Shown one piece after another: positions 36,626 through 46,016 of a stretch of 64,000 nucleotides of DNA. A program made the position numbers and the translations under genes. Position 1 is the stretch's first letter. Each line of letters opens with the position of its first letter. The stretch spans positions 222,387 to 286,386 of the forward strand of contig PADB01000009.1 in NCBI GenBank assembly GCA_002700365.1, in the 5' to 3' direction. The notes below the pieces were generated by a model. It saw only the letters and a list, made by a program, of their open reading frames with translations, searched no databases and was not told where the DNA came from. This DNA comes from Kordiimonas sp. (GTDB taxonomy: Bacteria; Pseudomonadota; Alphaproteobacteria; Sphingomonadales; Emcibacteraceae).

Positions 36626-37567
36626 ATGAGCACGGCGACTCCTTCCCCCACCGCGCCTGTTTACAGTAATCATTGTCTCCCATTTCAAGTAGAAGGTATG
36701 AATGTCAAAGGACGCCTTGTCCGTCTGGCGTCCACACTTGATACTATTCTGACGCAACATCAATATCCCGCAATCGTCAACAGACTGATGGGAGAGCTGC
36801 TATCGTTATCTGCCCTTCTGGGGGGCATGATGAAATTTGATGGCATAATGACGGTCCAAATTAAGGGGGACGGCCCGATCTCCTTTATTGTTTGTGATTA
36901 CGCCACCAGCGGCAATGGCGAAGGCGTACTGCGTTGCCATGCCCAGTTTGATGAACAAGCTCTGTCTGACTTAAACGATGATGGCGATAGCCTTGCCGCC
37001 TTGTTAGGTAAAGGGTACATGGCCATCACACTAGATCAGGGCCAGCATATGGATCGTTATCAGGGGATTGTCGAACTACAGGCAACGTCCGTCACCGATA
37101 CCGCAGTTGAATATTTCAAAACATCGGAACAATTACCGACCCTGCTCAAACTCTCCTGTGCGCAAGACACTGACGGACGATGGATTGCGGGGGCAATGAT
37201 CGTTCAACATCTGGCACAAAGCAGCGACGATGAAATAGAAAGCTATCTGCGGCATGACGACCCGCGTGAACAATGGCAACGGGCCACAGCCCTGTTTGAA
37301 AGTCTAACCATCGACGAATTGATTGATCCGCAACTCAGCCTGCAGGACCTCGCCTTCCGGCTATATCACGAGGACGGCGTCCGGGCGTTCACCCCAACAG
37401 GGCTCGTCAACGGCTGTCGTTGCTCTGCGGATAAATTGCGGCAGGTCTTATCTAATTTCACAGCAACAGACCTGAAAGAAATGGCCAATGAAGACGGTGT
37501 CATTATCATGACATGTCATTTCTGTGAAACAGACCACCAATTTGAACTGAACAAACTCATTAATTAA
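36626..37567 (+). CDS. hslO: Hsp33 redox-regulated chaperonin
   Basis: 313 residues. The holdase core is followed by the C-terminal zinc switch: NGCRCSADKLRQVL (CxC) and MTCHFCETDHQF (CxxC). Under oxidative stress the four cysteines form disulfides, zinc leaves and the protein binds unfolding clients. Core marks include PVQ-like LIDPQLSLQDLAFRLYHEDG. It follows argF by 4 bp, an arrangement common in Alphaproteobacteria. The last 4 bp overlap convergent argE. Confidence 0.95.
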   Translation: MSTATPSPTAPVYSNHCLPFQVEGMNVKGRLVRLASTLDTILTQHQYPAIVNRLMGELLSLSALLGGMMKFDGIMTVQIKGDGPISFIVCDYATSGNGEGVLRCHAQFDEQALSDLNDDGDSLAALLGKGYMAITLDQGQHMDRYQGIVELQATSVTDTAVEYFKTSEQLPTLLKLSCAQDTDGRWIAGAMIVQHLAQSSDDEIESYLRHDDPREQWQRATALFESLTIDELIDPQLSLQDLAFRLYHEDGVRAFTPTGLVNGCRCSADKLRQVLSNFTATDLKEMANEDGVIIMTCHFCETDHQFELNKLIN

Positions 37568-38763
37568 TTCTCCTGTTCCTGCATCACATCACATAGCCGT
37601 TGCAGGAAATCATCACAGACCTGTAATTGAGATTGTTCGATATATTCATTAGGACGATGGGCCTGCTGAATGCTGCCGGGGCCACATACAACTGTTGGCA
37701 CGCCCCCGTTCTCCTGAAATATACCCGCCTCTGTACCATAAGAAACAACCTCCGTTTCATTACGTCCAGCCAGGGCCAAAACTAATGTCTCTGCGGATGA
37801 TCCCGTCTGTGCCACTAATGGCGGTACATACGCCACCTGTTCTGTAGTCACATCAAAGATCCCTTCACCATCGCGGTTCATACGCGGACGGATATTCTGA
37901 TCGATAAATGCCTCCACCCTGTCCGATATTTCACGCTCTGGCATCCCCGGCAAACAACGATATTCCCAATCAAATTCGCAGGAAGACGGCGTAATATTAA
38001 CCGCGACACCTCCTGTCATTCGCCCGACATGCACTGTTGTATACGGCGGCACAAAACTGCTGTTTTCGTCCGCATTCTGGCGATATTCATCTGCCAAACC
38101 ACTTAAGAACGCCACGATCTCTGCCCCGTAATGAAGCGCGTTGACGCCGCGGTCTGTGCTGGAATGCGCCTCACGTCCTGACAGGCTAGTGTGAAAAGCA
38201 CAAATACCTTTGTGGGCATTCACAACTTTCATAGATGTCGGCTCCCCCACAATACAGGCCCGTGGACGAGGCGACCTCTCTGCCACATAGTCTACCAATG
38301 AATGCACACCTGTACAGCCGACCTCCTCATCATAAGAAAGGGCCAAATGCAGCGGTTCAGATAATGGCCGTGACAGAAATGCGGGCACCATTGCCAGGGC
38401 ACAGGCAATAAATCCTTTCATGTCGCTAGTACCGCGCCCATATAGACGCCCTTTTCCTTCATCATTTTCACCGGACGTCAGGGAAAAAGGATCAGTAGCC
38501 CATGTCTGCCCGTCTACCGGAACCACATCTGTGTGCCCGGATAAAATGATACCTGCCTGATCGGCCGGGCCGATCGTTGCAAATAAATTAGCTTTGGCCT
38601 GCTCTTCATCATAAAAAATACGAAAAGGAATATCGTAACGGCCTAAATAATCGGCTACAAAATCAATCAGTTCCAGATTCGAACGCCAGCTTGTCGTATC
38701 AAAGGACACCAACTTTTCCAGCATCTGCACGCTATTGTATTTTTTAGGGGATTGGCCGCGCAT
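37564..38763 (-). CDS. argE: Acetylornithine deacetylase
   Basis: 399 residues, M20 metallopeptidase family. The metal-binding SGHTDVVPVDGQTW, YGRGTSDMKGF and the catalytic glutamates in SYDEEVGCTGVHS are present; HKGICAFHTSLSGREAHSS marks the lid/dimerisation domain. It hydrolyses N-acetylornithine to ornithine. Convergent with argF-hslO and separately transcribed. A DapE or other M20 amidase is possible, but proximity to argD/argF supports ArgE. An inverted repeat 21 bp upstream of the ATG may be its operator. Confidence 0.9.
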   Translation of the reverse strand: MRGQSPKKYNSVQMLEKLVSFDTTSWRSNLELIDFVADYLGRYDIPFRIFYDEEQAKANLFATIGPADQAGIILSGHTDVVPVDGQTWATDPFSLTSGENDEGKGRLYGRGTSDMKGFIACALAMVPAFLSRPLSEPLHLALSYDEEVGCTGVHSLVDYVAERSPRPRACIVGEPTSMKVVNAHKGICAFHTSLSGREAHSSTDRGVNALHYGAEIVAFLSGLADEYRQNADENSSFVPPYTTVHVGRMTGGVAVNITPSSCEFDWEYRCLPGMPEREISDRVEAFIDQNIRPRMNRDGEGIFDVTTEQVAYVPPLVAQTGSSAETLVLALAGRNETEVVSYGTEAGIFQENGGVPTVVCGPGSIQQAHRPNEYIEQSQLQVCDDFLQRLCDVMQEQEN

Positions 38764-38783
38764 GTTTTCACCTTACTGATCGT

Positions 38784-38799
38784 ATAATATAAATATTAT
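38784..38799. promoter_or_regulatory. AT-rich palindrome between argE and the efflux genes
   Basis: ATAATAT-AA-ATATTAT, a 7-bp inverted repeat with 2-bp centre, lies 21 bp from the argE ATG and about 134 bp from the efflux gene. A TATAAT-like box is part of it. This could be a -10 region, an operator or chance in AT-rich DNA. Confidence 0.3.
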
Positions 38800-38932
38800 G
38801 TTTATTATTTATCGCATAAAGACTCAGCTGCTACTGTTCCTCTATAGACTGAACACAGACAAAACATCCCTGTGTTCTCTCTAAATAGGTTATAACTCAA
38901 ATAAGGGCTGATGCAGTTAAAAAGGGCGACAC

Positions 38933-40216
38933 GTGTTGAAACAACTTTTTTTTACATTACCCAAAAGCCTAATGATATGGGTCTGGCGACATGTTCCATT
39001 ACCCTTTCTTCTCATTGGCGGGGCCGTGCTCCTTTCTATATTACTGGTTATTTTTGCCCCTACGATCACACCAAAACCTCAGGCAGAGAAAGTCTGGGCA
39101 ATCCGCGCCCAAGCCATCTCCCCGGGCCCCGTCCAGCCTGATATCGAACAATACGGAGAACTGCGCTCCGGTCGCACAATCGACTTACGTAGCTATGTCA
39201 CGGGGGAGATTATCCATGCCTCTGACAAAATGCAGGAAGGCAGCATCGTCAAAACAGGAGATGTTCTGGTCCGCATTGACCCTTTTGACTATGAAAAAAA
39301 TCTGATTGAACGCCGCTCACAGCTTCAGGAAGCACAGGCAACCTATACTGAACTGGAGGCACAAGCCAAGGCCGAAGCCAAACTGCTCGCTGTTGATAAG
39401 ACACAGTTAGATCTAATTAAAAAAGACTATAACCGCGCGCAGACTTTACGTAAAAGCGGTACTGTTTCGGAAAAGTTTCTGGATAATGCGCAGACAGCCT
39501 ATAATCAGCAAATTCAGCAATTTACCAACCGCGAAACGCAGCTCAAAATCCTGCAAGCCCGTCTACTGAAACAAAAGGCCACAACACAAAGACTGGCCGC
39601 TGCCCGGGATAGGGCTGAACGTGATCTGCAACGTAGCGTCATTAAGGCCCCCTTCGACGGTTTCTTAAGCGACGTTACCGCAGAACAGCACAAACGGGTC
39701 GGTGCTAATGAAAAAATTGCACGCCTGGCTGATGTCTCCCGCCTTGAGGTCCGTTTCACCCTGACCAATGACCAATATAGTCGCCTGCAGGACAGTGGTG
39801 AAAGTCTAACCGGTCGCCCTGTGATCGTTTATTGGGATATCGGCGGCAATACAAAAAGCTATGAAGCAATTTTAGAACGTGTTGGCGGTCAAATTGACCC
39901 CCGTACTGGCGGCATTGATGCCTATGCCCGCCTGACACCACAACCTCTAACCACAACATTACGGCCCGGTGCTTTTGTGCGCGTCAGCCTTAAAGACCGC
40001 CTTTATGACAATGCACTGATAGTCCCACTAAATACCGTCTATGAAAAAAGTTATGTCTTTGTTGTAAAAGACGGCAGGCTTTCGCGCTTACCTGTCACAA
40101 TATTGGGGCAAAGCGGAGATAACTGGATCATTCAGGGCAATTTCAATCCCGGCGATATACTGATGACCGAACGCCTTTCCGAAGCCGGCGATGGCATACG
40201 CGTTGAGGTGCGCTGA
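38933..40216 (+). CDS. RND efflux periplasmic adaptor (membrane fusion protein)
   Basis: 427 residues, GTG start with AGGG 6 nt upstream. One N-terminal membrane helix (about 22-42) anchors it. A lipoyl half (SYVTGEIIHASDKMQEGSIV) follows, then a long alpha-helical hairpin (about 125-225) with many Ala, Gln and Arg, then the second lipoyl half SVIKAPFDGFLSD and beta-barrel domains. It links the inner-membrane pump, encoded 1 bp later (TGATG overlap), to a TolC-type channel not found here. Substrates unknown. Confidence 0.92.
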   Translation: MLKQLFFTLPKSLMIWVWRHVPLPFLLIGGAVLLSILLVIFAPTITPKPQAEKVWAIRAQAISPGPVQPDIEQYGELRSGRTIDLRSYVTGEIIHASDKMQEGSIVKTGDVLVRIDPFDYEKNLIERRSQLQEAQATYTELEAQAKAEAKLLAVDKTQLDLIKKDYNRAQTLRKSGTVSEKFLDNAQTAYNQQIQQFTNRETQLKILQARLLKQKATTQRLAAARDRAERDLQRSVIKAPFDGFLSDVTAEQHKRVGANEKIARLADVSRLEVRFTLTNDQYSRLQDSGESLTGRPVIVYWDIGGNTKSYEAILERVGGQIDPRTGGIDAYARLTPQPLTTTLRPGAFVRVSLKDRLYDNALIVPLNTVYEKSYVFVVKDGRLSRLPVTILGQSGDNWIIQGNFNPGDILMTERLSEAGDGIRVEVR

Positions 40217-43200
40217 TGTTTGGAAATTTGATATCTATCTTTGCCCGCCATCGTAATGCCGCCAATCTACTCATGGCGATCCTCATTATCGCCGGGGCCT
40301 TTTCCATGTCCAAATTAAACCGGCAGCTTATGCCGGACATCGCCATGGATATGATATTGGTTTCTGTTGCTTGGCCCGGGGCCAGCCCCGAAGATGTCGC
40401 GGCCAATATAGTCGAAGCGGTAGAAATAGAAGTCAGATTTATGGACGGCGTGGATCAGGTTAGTGCCATCGCAACAGAAGGCGCTGCACTAGTCTATATC
40501 GAATACGAACAAGGGCATGATATGTCCAAGGCCCTCACCGATACGCAGGCGGCTATTGGGCGTATTATCACCTTACCGGAAGATTCTGAGAAACCGGTCA
40601 TTTCTCTGGTGGAACGTTATGACCCTGTTTCCAAACTGCTGATATCCGGTCCTTTCCCGGAAGAATCCCTCACAAAAATTGCCCGATCCATACGTGATGA
40701 TCTTCTCAATAGTGGTTTGGCAAAAGTCGACCTGATGGGAGTGCGCGAACCGGAAATATGGGTGGAAATCCCCGAGGCCCGCCTGCGTGCCTTGGGTCTA
40801 AGTATAGAAGATGTGTCCCGCGCGATTGGCCTTAGCAGCTTGAACCTACCTTCTGGAAACCTTGAAGGACGCATTAGCCGTCAAATTCGCAGCAACGGAT
40901 TGGCGGAAAGTGCTGCCGATGTCGGTAATATCGAAATCATCTCCCGGACAAACGGGGCCAAGGTCTATCTGCGCGACATTGCCAACATCACCGAAACGTA
41001 TGACGATGAAATGCCTACCCTCTTTCATAACGGCAATCCGGCAATCCAACTGGATATCAAACGTCAAAAGCAGGACGACAGTATTACATCAGCCAGAATA
41101 ATTAAGGATTATATTACCACGGCACGCAAAACCTTACCGGCCTCAATTACCATGGTTCAGTATGATATCATCGCCAATCTTGTCTCCGAACGTATTTCAC
41201 TGCTGACAAAGAATGGTATCGGCGGTCTTATGATTGTTGTATCCATTCTTTATCTGTTTCTGAACGTCAGACTGGCGTTCTGGGTTGCTATGGGCATCCC
41301 TATTTCCATTATGGGGGCCATGGGCATCATGCTGATTACCGGACAATCTATTAATATGATTTCCATGATCGGCCTTCTGATGGCCTTGGGGATTATTGTT
41401 GATGACGCTATCGTCGTCGGAGAGCATACGGCATCCCGCTATGAACAGGGCTATTCTCTGCAAGATGCCATTGAAATCGGCAGCCACCGGATGCTCGCCC
41501 CGGTCTTCGCCGCGTCGTTGACGACAATTTCCGCCTTCGCGCCGCTCTTGCTGGTCAAAGACTTTATCGGTCAAATTATTGAACCATTACCTATCGCGGT
41601 CATGATCGTCATCGTGGTCTCCCTGATTGAATGTTTCCTGATCCTCCCGGGGCATCTACGTCATGGTCTGGGTGGCCCCAAAGCCAAAGAACCCGGCTTT
41701 AAGGTGCGATTTAATGAACGTTTTCAGCATTTTCGTAACAACCGCTTTCGGCAATGGGTGGAAAATGCCTATAACAGGCGATACGTCACGCTATGCGCCG
41801 CAATTGCCATGTTGATTTTATCCGGCGCGTTTCTCGGCGGGGGCTATGTTGGGTTTAATTTCCTCCCCGGTGCGGAACAATCCATTATCCAGGGCAATGT
41901 TATCTTTGCCACCGGTTCTGAACGCGCCAAAACGGAACAGATGCTCGAAGAACTCAGCCGCGCGGCTATTGCCGCCGAAACCAAACTGACAAACGGAGAA
42001 CAAAAGCTCATACGCGTTGGTGTCGCCCATGTAGGGGAAACGATCACCCGTAGTGCCACGGATCGCCTGACCGGTGACCATGTCGGCAGCTACCGCCTCG
42101 AACTCATCCCGTCTGAAGAACGTGATATCCGCAATAATGTGTTCCTCAATGCCTGGAACGAGGAAATCCGTGAAATGCCGGGATTAGACAAATTAGTCCT
42201 GGAAGACCCCAGCCGCATTGGTTCCCCTAATACAGATATTGATATTCGTCTGCGCGGATCTGATAACAATGTCGTAAAAAAAGCCGCCTTGGAAGTACAG
42301 GAACTTATCGCCCGTTTTGACGGGGCCGAAAGTATTGAAGATGACCTGCCGTATGGTAAGGAAGAAATGGCCCTGAAATTAACTGCACGCGGCCATGCTA
42401 TGGGCATGACCACCACGTCAGTTGCCCGTCAAGTCCGCAATGCGTTTGAAGGGGCCATCGCAAAACGCTTTCCCCGTCAGGAAGATGAGGTGCTGGTCCG
42501 TGTCATGCTTCCCGAAGAAGAGCGTACCGCCAGCCGTCTGCAAAGTCTGATGTTAAGAACACCTACAGGACAAGAAATTCCCCTGCCCGAAGTCGTGGAT
42601 ATTATTGAACAACCGGGTTTCGCCCGTATCCGCCGTCAGGATGGTCGCAAAGAAGTTTCTGTCAAAGCCAATGTAGATAATACGGTCTCAACCGCAGGCG
42701 TCATCATAGCAGCCCTACCCGAAGCGGGATTGGATGCTATTACAGAAAAATATAACATTGATTATACCTTCCGTGGACGCGCCGAAGAACAGGCCAATGC
42801 GTTTAGCGATTTCCGCATTGGTCTCATCGTTGCCTTATCCGCCATCTATATCATTCTGGCATGGGTTTTCGCCAGCTATACCCGCCCAATTGTTGTGATG
42901 GCCGTCATCCCCTTCGGCCTGATCGGCGCTGTTTTTGGTCATTTCATTATGGACTTTAATTTATCAATTCTCAGCGTCTTCAGTTTACTGGGCCTGACGG
43001 GTATTCTTGTCAATGATTCTATCATTCTGGTGACCACCATTGATGACCATATTAAAAACGGCCAAAAACTGAAAGAGGCCATCATCAACGGTACTGTCTC
43101 ACGTCTGCGGCCTGTCTTGATTACCTCACTAACCACCATTGGCGGGCTTTGTCCGCTCATGTTTGAACGCAGCACACAGGCGCAATTCCTGATTCCTGTT

Positions 43201-43362
43201 GCCATCACCATTGTCTTCGGTTTGGCCACAGCCACTTTTCTAGTGCTGTTGGTCATTCCCGCGCTTTTGGGCATTATTGATGATATTCAGCAATGGGACC
43301 GCCGCCGTCTTGGTAAAGATCAAACTGAAAAGACATCTGAACAGCCTGCAGAATCGTCATAA
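40216..43362 (+). CDS. RND family efflux transporter, inner-membrane pump
   Basis: 1048 residues, the typical 12-helix RND layout with two large periplasmic loops. Signature NRQLMPDIAMDMILVSVAWP near the start; the proton-relay aspartates are in MALGIIVDDAIVVGEH; the second half has FSLLGLTGILVNDSIILV. It exports drugs, detergents or other amphiphiles using proton entry. It belongs to the broad AcrB/HAE branch rather than the metal-exporting CusA branch, since no methionine-rich metal motif is seen. Translationally coupled to the adaptor. Confidence 0.94.
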   Translation: MFGNLISIFARHRNAANLLMAILIIAGAFSMSKLNRQLMPDIAMDMILVSVAWPGASPEDVAANIVEAVEIEVRFMDGVDQVSAIATEGAALVYIEYEQGHDMSKALTDTQAAIGRIITLPEDSEKPVISLVERYDPVSKLLISGPFPEESLTKIARSIRDDLLNSGLAKVDLMGVREPEIWVEIPEARLRALGLSIEDVSRAIGLSSLNLPSGNLEGRISRQIRSNGLAESAADVGNIEIISRTNGAKVYLRDIANITETYDDEMPTLFHNGNPAIQLDIKRQKQDDSITSARIIKDYITTARKTLPASITMVQYDIIANLVSERISLLTKNGIGGLMIVVSILYLFLNVRLAFWVAMGIPISIMGAMGIMLITGQSINMISMIGLLMALGIIVDDAIVVGEHTASRYEQGYSLQDAIEIGSHRMLAPVFAASLTTISAFAPLLLVKDFIGQIIEPLPIAVMIVIVVSLIECFLILPGHLRHGLGGPKAKEPGFKVRFNERFQHFRNNRFRQWVENAYNRRYVTLCAAIAMLILSGAFLGGGYVGFNFLPGAEQSIIQGNVIFATGSERAKTEQMLEELSRAAIAAETKLTNGEQKLIRVGVAHVGETITRSATDRLTGDHVGSYRLELIPSEERDIRNNVFLNAWNEEIREMPGLDKLVLEDPSRIGSPNTDIDIRLRGSDNNVVKKAALEVQELIARFDGAESIEDDLPYGKEEMALKLTARGHAMGMTTTSVARQVRNAFEGAIAKRFPRQEDEVLVRVMLPEEERTASRLQSLMLRTPTGQEIPLPEVVDIIEQPGFARIRRQDGRKEVSVKANVDNTVSTAGVIIAALPEAGLDAITEKYNIDYTFRGRAEEQANAFSDFRIGLIVALSAIYIILAWVFASYTRPIVVMAVIPFGLIGAVFGHFIMDFNLSILSVFSLLGLTGILVNDSIILVTTIDDHIKNGQKLKEAIINGTVSRLRPVLITSLTTIGGLCPLMFERSTQAQFLIPVAITIVFGLATATFLVLLVIPALLGIIDDIQQWDRRRLGKDQTEKTSEQPAESS

Positions 43363-43405
43363 AAAGGTAAGCCCTGATCTCTGACCGCACAGCAATGGCA
43401 TGAAT

Positions 43406-44857
43406 TTATTGACGCCAGAACCATGGCGTTAACATCACCAGGATCGCAAATAACTCTAGCCGCCCCAAAAGCATGGCAAAGGTAATAATCCACTTGGACA
43501 CGTCCGGCAGCGACTGAAATGTTCCTGCCGGGCCTATGGTCGGCCCCAGAGCCGGCCCCACATTGGCAATGGCCGTGGCCGCCGCTGAAATCGCCGTGAT
43601 AAAGTCCAAACCTGTCATCGCCAAGGCAAAGGCGATCACCACAAAACTTACGACAAATAAGAACAAAAAAGACACCACAGAAGAACTGACCGCTTCCTTG
43701 ATAGGCATCCCGTTATAACGGGCAATGAAAATACCGCTGGGTTGTATCATTTTCCTGAGTTGTACATTTAACAAAGCTCCCAGTACCTGAAAGCGGAAAA
43801 TCTTGATGCCGCAAGATGTGGACCCCGCGCACCCGCCGATCAACATGATAAAGAAGAATGCAGATACCGCAAACGGTCCCCACAAACCGTAATCTGTTGT
43901 GGCAAACCCGGTACCGGTCATAATGGAAACCACATTGAAACTGGCATAACGCAACGCGGTCCATAGATCATAATCACTACGCTGCCACAACAATATGGTC
44001 ATAAATAACACTAACGCCATGGCCATGGTCAAAAAGGCCCGCACCTGTGAATCACGAATAATCGGACGACCGTCCCGTGCAGAGGCTGCCTTTAGATATA
44101 AAACGAATGGCAAGCTGCCCACAATCATGAACACAACCACCAGATAATCAATCAACGCACTATCAAAAGAACCAATTGATCCATCCGATGTGGAATAGCC
44201 CCCTGTCGCAATAGTCGTCAGGGCATGCACCAATGCTTCAAATGGGGTCATGCCGGCCAGCCAAAGGCTGATACCGCATAACAAAGTCAATACTATATAG
44301 GTAATGGAAATCGCGGCGGCTAATTGCGGGGCGCGGGCATATAATTTTTCTGACACATCAAAAGATTCCGTTCGGAATAACTGCATCCCCCCGATCTTTA
44401 GCATGGGAAAAATCGAAATCGCCATCAAAACGACCCCCACCCCGCCAAACCATTGAAGCAAGGCCCGCCACAATAATATTCCCGGCGGAGCGCCATCCAG
44501 CCCCGTAATGACAGTGGAACCCGTTGTTGTCACGCCCGACATTGCCTCGAACAACGCATCCGTATAGCTCATACGTAGTTCGGAAAATACAAAAGGGAAT
44601 GCCCCAAAAGCCGGAATCACAACCCACGCCGACACGGTCAGGATAAAAGCCTGCTGGGTCGACAGACTTTCAATCCGGCCCTGATTAGCAAAGACCAGAC
44701 AGCCGCCACTAAAAATAGCGACGCCTGCGGACACCATAAAAACCTGCCAATCGGGGTTTTCCACTGCGGCATCCACCAGCGCAGGAAAAAACATCCCCAA
44801 TCCCAGAACGATCAGAAAAAAACCATTGATGTATAATACAGGACGATAATCAATCAC
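43406..44857 (-). CDS. trkH: TrkH-family potassium uptake protein
   Basis: About 483 residues from the GTG at 44857, giving MIDYRPVLYINGFF, the usual family start; a TTG 16 codons earlier is also open. Selectivity-filter-like loops of the four repeats appear as FEAMSGVTTTGSTVITG, ALTTIATGGYSTSD, MTGTGFATTDYGLW and AIANVGPALGPTIG. It passes K+ across the inner membrane with TrkA as regulator; no trkA is present here. Fourth in the metZ-apaG-folE-trkH run on the minus strand. Confidence 0.92.
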   Translation of the reverse strand: MIDYRPVLYINGFFLIVLGLGMFFPALVDAAVENPDWQVFMVSAGVAIFSGGCLVFANQGRIESLSTQQAFILTVSAWVVIPAFGAFPFVFSELRMSYTDALFEAMSGVTTTGSTVITGLDGAPPGILLWRALLQWFGGVGVVLMAISIFPMLKIGGMQLFRTESFDVSEKLYARAPQLAAAISITYIVLTLLCGISLWLAGMTPFEALVHALTTIATGGYSTSDGSIGSFDSALIDYLVVVFMIVGSLPFVLYLKAASARDGRPIIRDSQVRAFLTMAMALVLFMTILLWQRSDYDLWTALRYASFNVVSIMTGTGFATTDYGLWGPFAVSAFFFIMLIGGCAGSTSCGIKIFRFQVLGALLNVQLRKMIQPSGIFIARYNGMPIKEAVSSSVVSFLFLFVVSFVVIAFALAMTGLDFITAISAAATAIANVGPALGPTIGPAGTFQSLPDVSKWIITFAMLLGRLELFAILVMLTPWFWRQ

Positions 44858-44927
44858 GCCTGAAGCCAGCCCCTTATGCCCATAACTTAACAGCTTTCTT
44901 GGCAAGCAGGCCCAAGGCTGTCAAGTC

Positions 44928-45557
44928 CTAGCCTACAAAATGCGGTGATGAGAACTGCGTTGTTCCCACGGTTGCTAAGAACTCGCGCCGTGTCTTTTCA
45001 TCATCACGGAACGCACCCAGTAAACGACTTGTCACCATACTAACCCCATGTTTATGGACGCCGCGTGTGGTCATACAATGATGAGTTGCTTCAATATAAA
45101 CCGCAACCCCTTTGGGCTGCAATACATCCAGAATACAGTCCGCAATCTGTGCTGTCATTTTTTCTTGCACCTGCAAACGTTTTGCATAGGCCTCAACAAC
45201 CCGGGCCAATTTGCTAATGCCGACCACACGGTTGCTCGGCAGATAGCCCACATGGGCGCGCCCAATAATCGGTGCTAAATGATGCTCGCAGTGGGATTCA
45301 AATGGAATATCTTTCAACACCACCATTTCATCATATCCAGCTACTTCTTCGAACGTCCGGGAAAGATAATCAACCGGGTCCATTTTATAGCCCGCAAAAT
45401 ATTCTTCGAAGGCGCGCGCCACACGGGCTGGTGTATCCAATAAGCCTTCACGGTCTGGATCATCCCCGGCCCATTGCAACAGGGTACGGACAGCCGCCTC
45501 TGCTTCTTCCCTATCCGGACGCACCACCGCAGCCTCTTGCTTTTGTACTGCTTTCAC
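44928..45557 (-). CDS. folE: GTP cyclohydrolase I
   Basis: 209 residues, GTG start with AGGAG 9 nt upstream. First step of folate and pterin synthesis: GTP to 7,8-dihydroneopterin triphosphate. Zinc ligands are the cysteine and histidine in [11 protein letters not shown] and the later Cys in [30 protein letters not shown] is the typical central motif. Cytosolic decamer in the family. With the pterin dehydratase at 653 it is the only other pterin gene in the window. Confidence 0.95.
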   Translation of the reverse strand: MKAVQKQEAAVVRPDREEAEAAVRTLLQWAGDDPDREGLLDTPARVARAFEEYFAGYKMDPVDYLSRTFEEVAGYDEMVVLKDIPFESHCEHHLAPIIGRAHVGYLPSNRVVGISKLARVVEAYAKRLQVQEKMTAQIADCILDVLQPKGVAVYIEATHHCMTTRGVHKHGVSMVTSRLLGAFRDDEKTRREFLATVGTTQFSSPHFVG

Positions 45558-45599
45558 AACAATTTCTCCTGAAAACCCTGTTTTTCATTTTTTATTTTT

Positions 45600-46010
45600 C
45601 TAATGAACAATTCGCTCATCATAAGGACTATCAAGCGAGAAGGTGGGTATACCCACTTCAAGACTCACCCCGTCCTCATCTACCATATAGTATGCACCAG
45701 TCATAAAACCAGAGGGCGTACTCAACGGGGCACCGCTTGTATATTCAAAACGGCCACCTGGCACGATGGTCGGTTGCTCACCAACAACGCCATCTCCCTG
45801 CACTTCTTGCACCCGTCCCTGGCCATCAATAATTTTCCAATAGCGCGACTGTAACGTGACAGCGCGCTCCCCCTGATTTTCAATCAATACCTTGTACGCC
45901 CACACGAAACGCTCTTCCTCTGGCCCTGATTGTTCCTCTAGATAAAAGGGTTCAACCTGCACCTTAATCTGATGTGTTGTTTGTTCGTATGGTTTTTTGT
46001 TTTTGCTCAT
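45600..46010 (-). CDS. apaG: Co2+/Mg2+ efflux protein ApaG
   Basis: 136 residues, immunoglobulin-like beta fold. Visible family marks are VQVEPFYLEEQS, FVWAYKVLIENQGERAVTLQ, SRYWKIIDGQGRVQEVQGDG with the GxGxxG-like loop, and APLSTPSGFMTGAYYMVDED. Mutants in Salmonella and E. coli are affected in cobalt resistance and the CorA pathway, but the exact biochemistry is open. It lies 6 bp after metZ and 42 bp before folE. Confidence 0.93.
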   Translation of the reverse strand: MSKNKKPYEQTTHQIKVQVEPFYLEEQSGPEEERFVWAYKVLIENQGERAVTLQSRYWKIIDGQGRVQEVQGDGVVGEQPTIVPGGRFEYTSGAPLSTPSGFMTGAYYMVDEDGVSLEVGIPTFSLDSPYDERIVH

Positions 46011-46016
46011 AATGCT

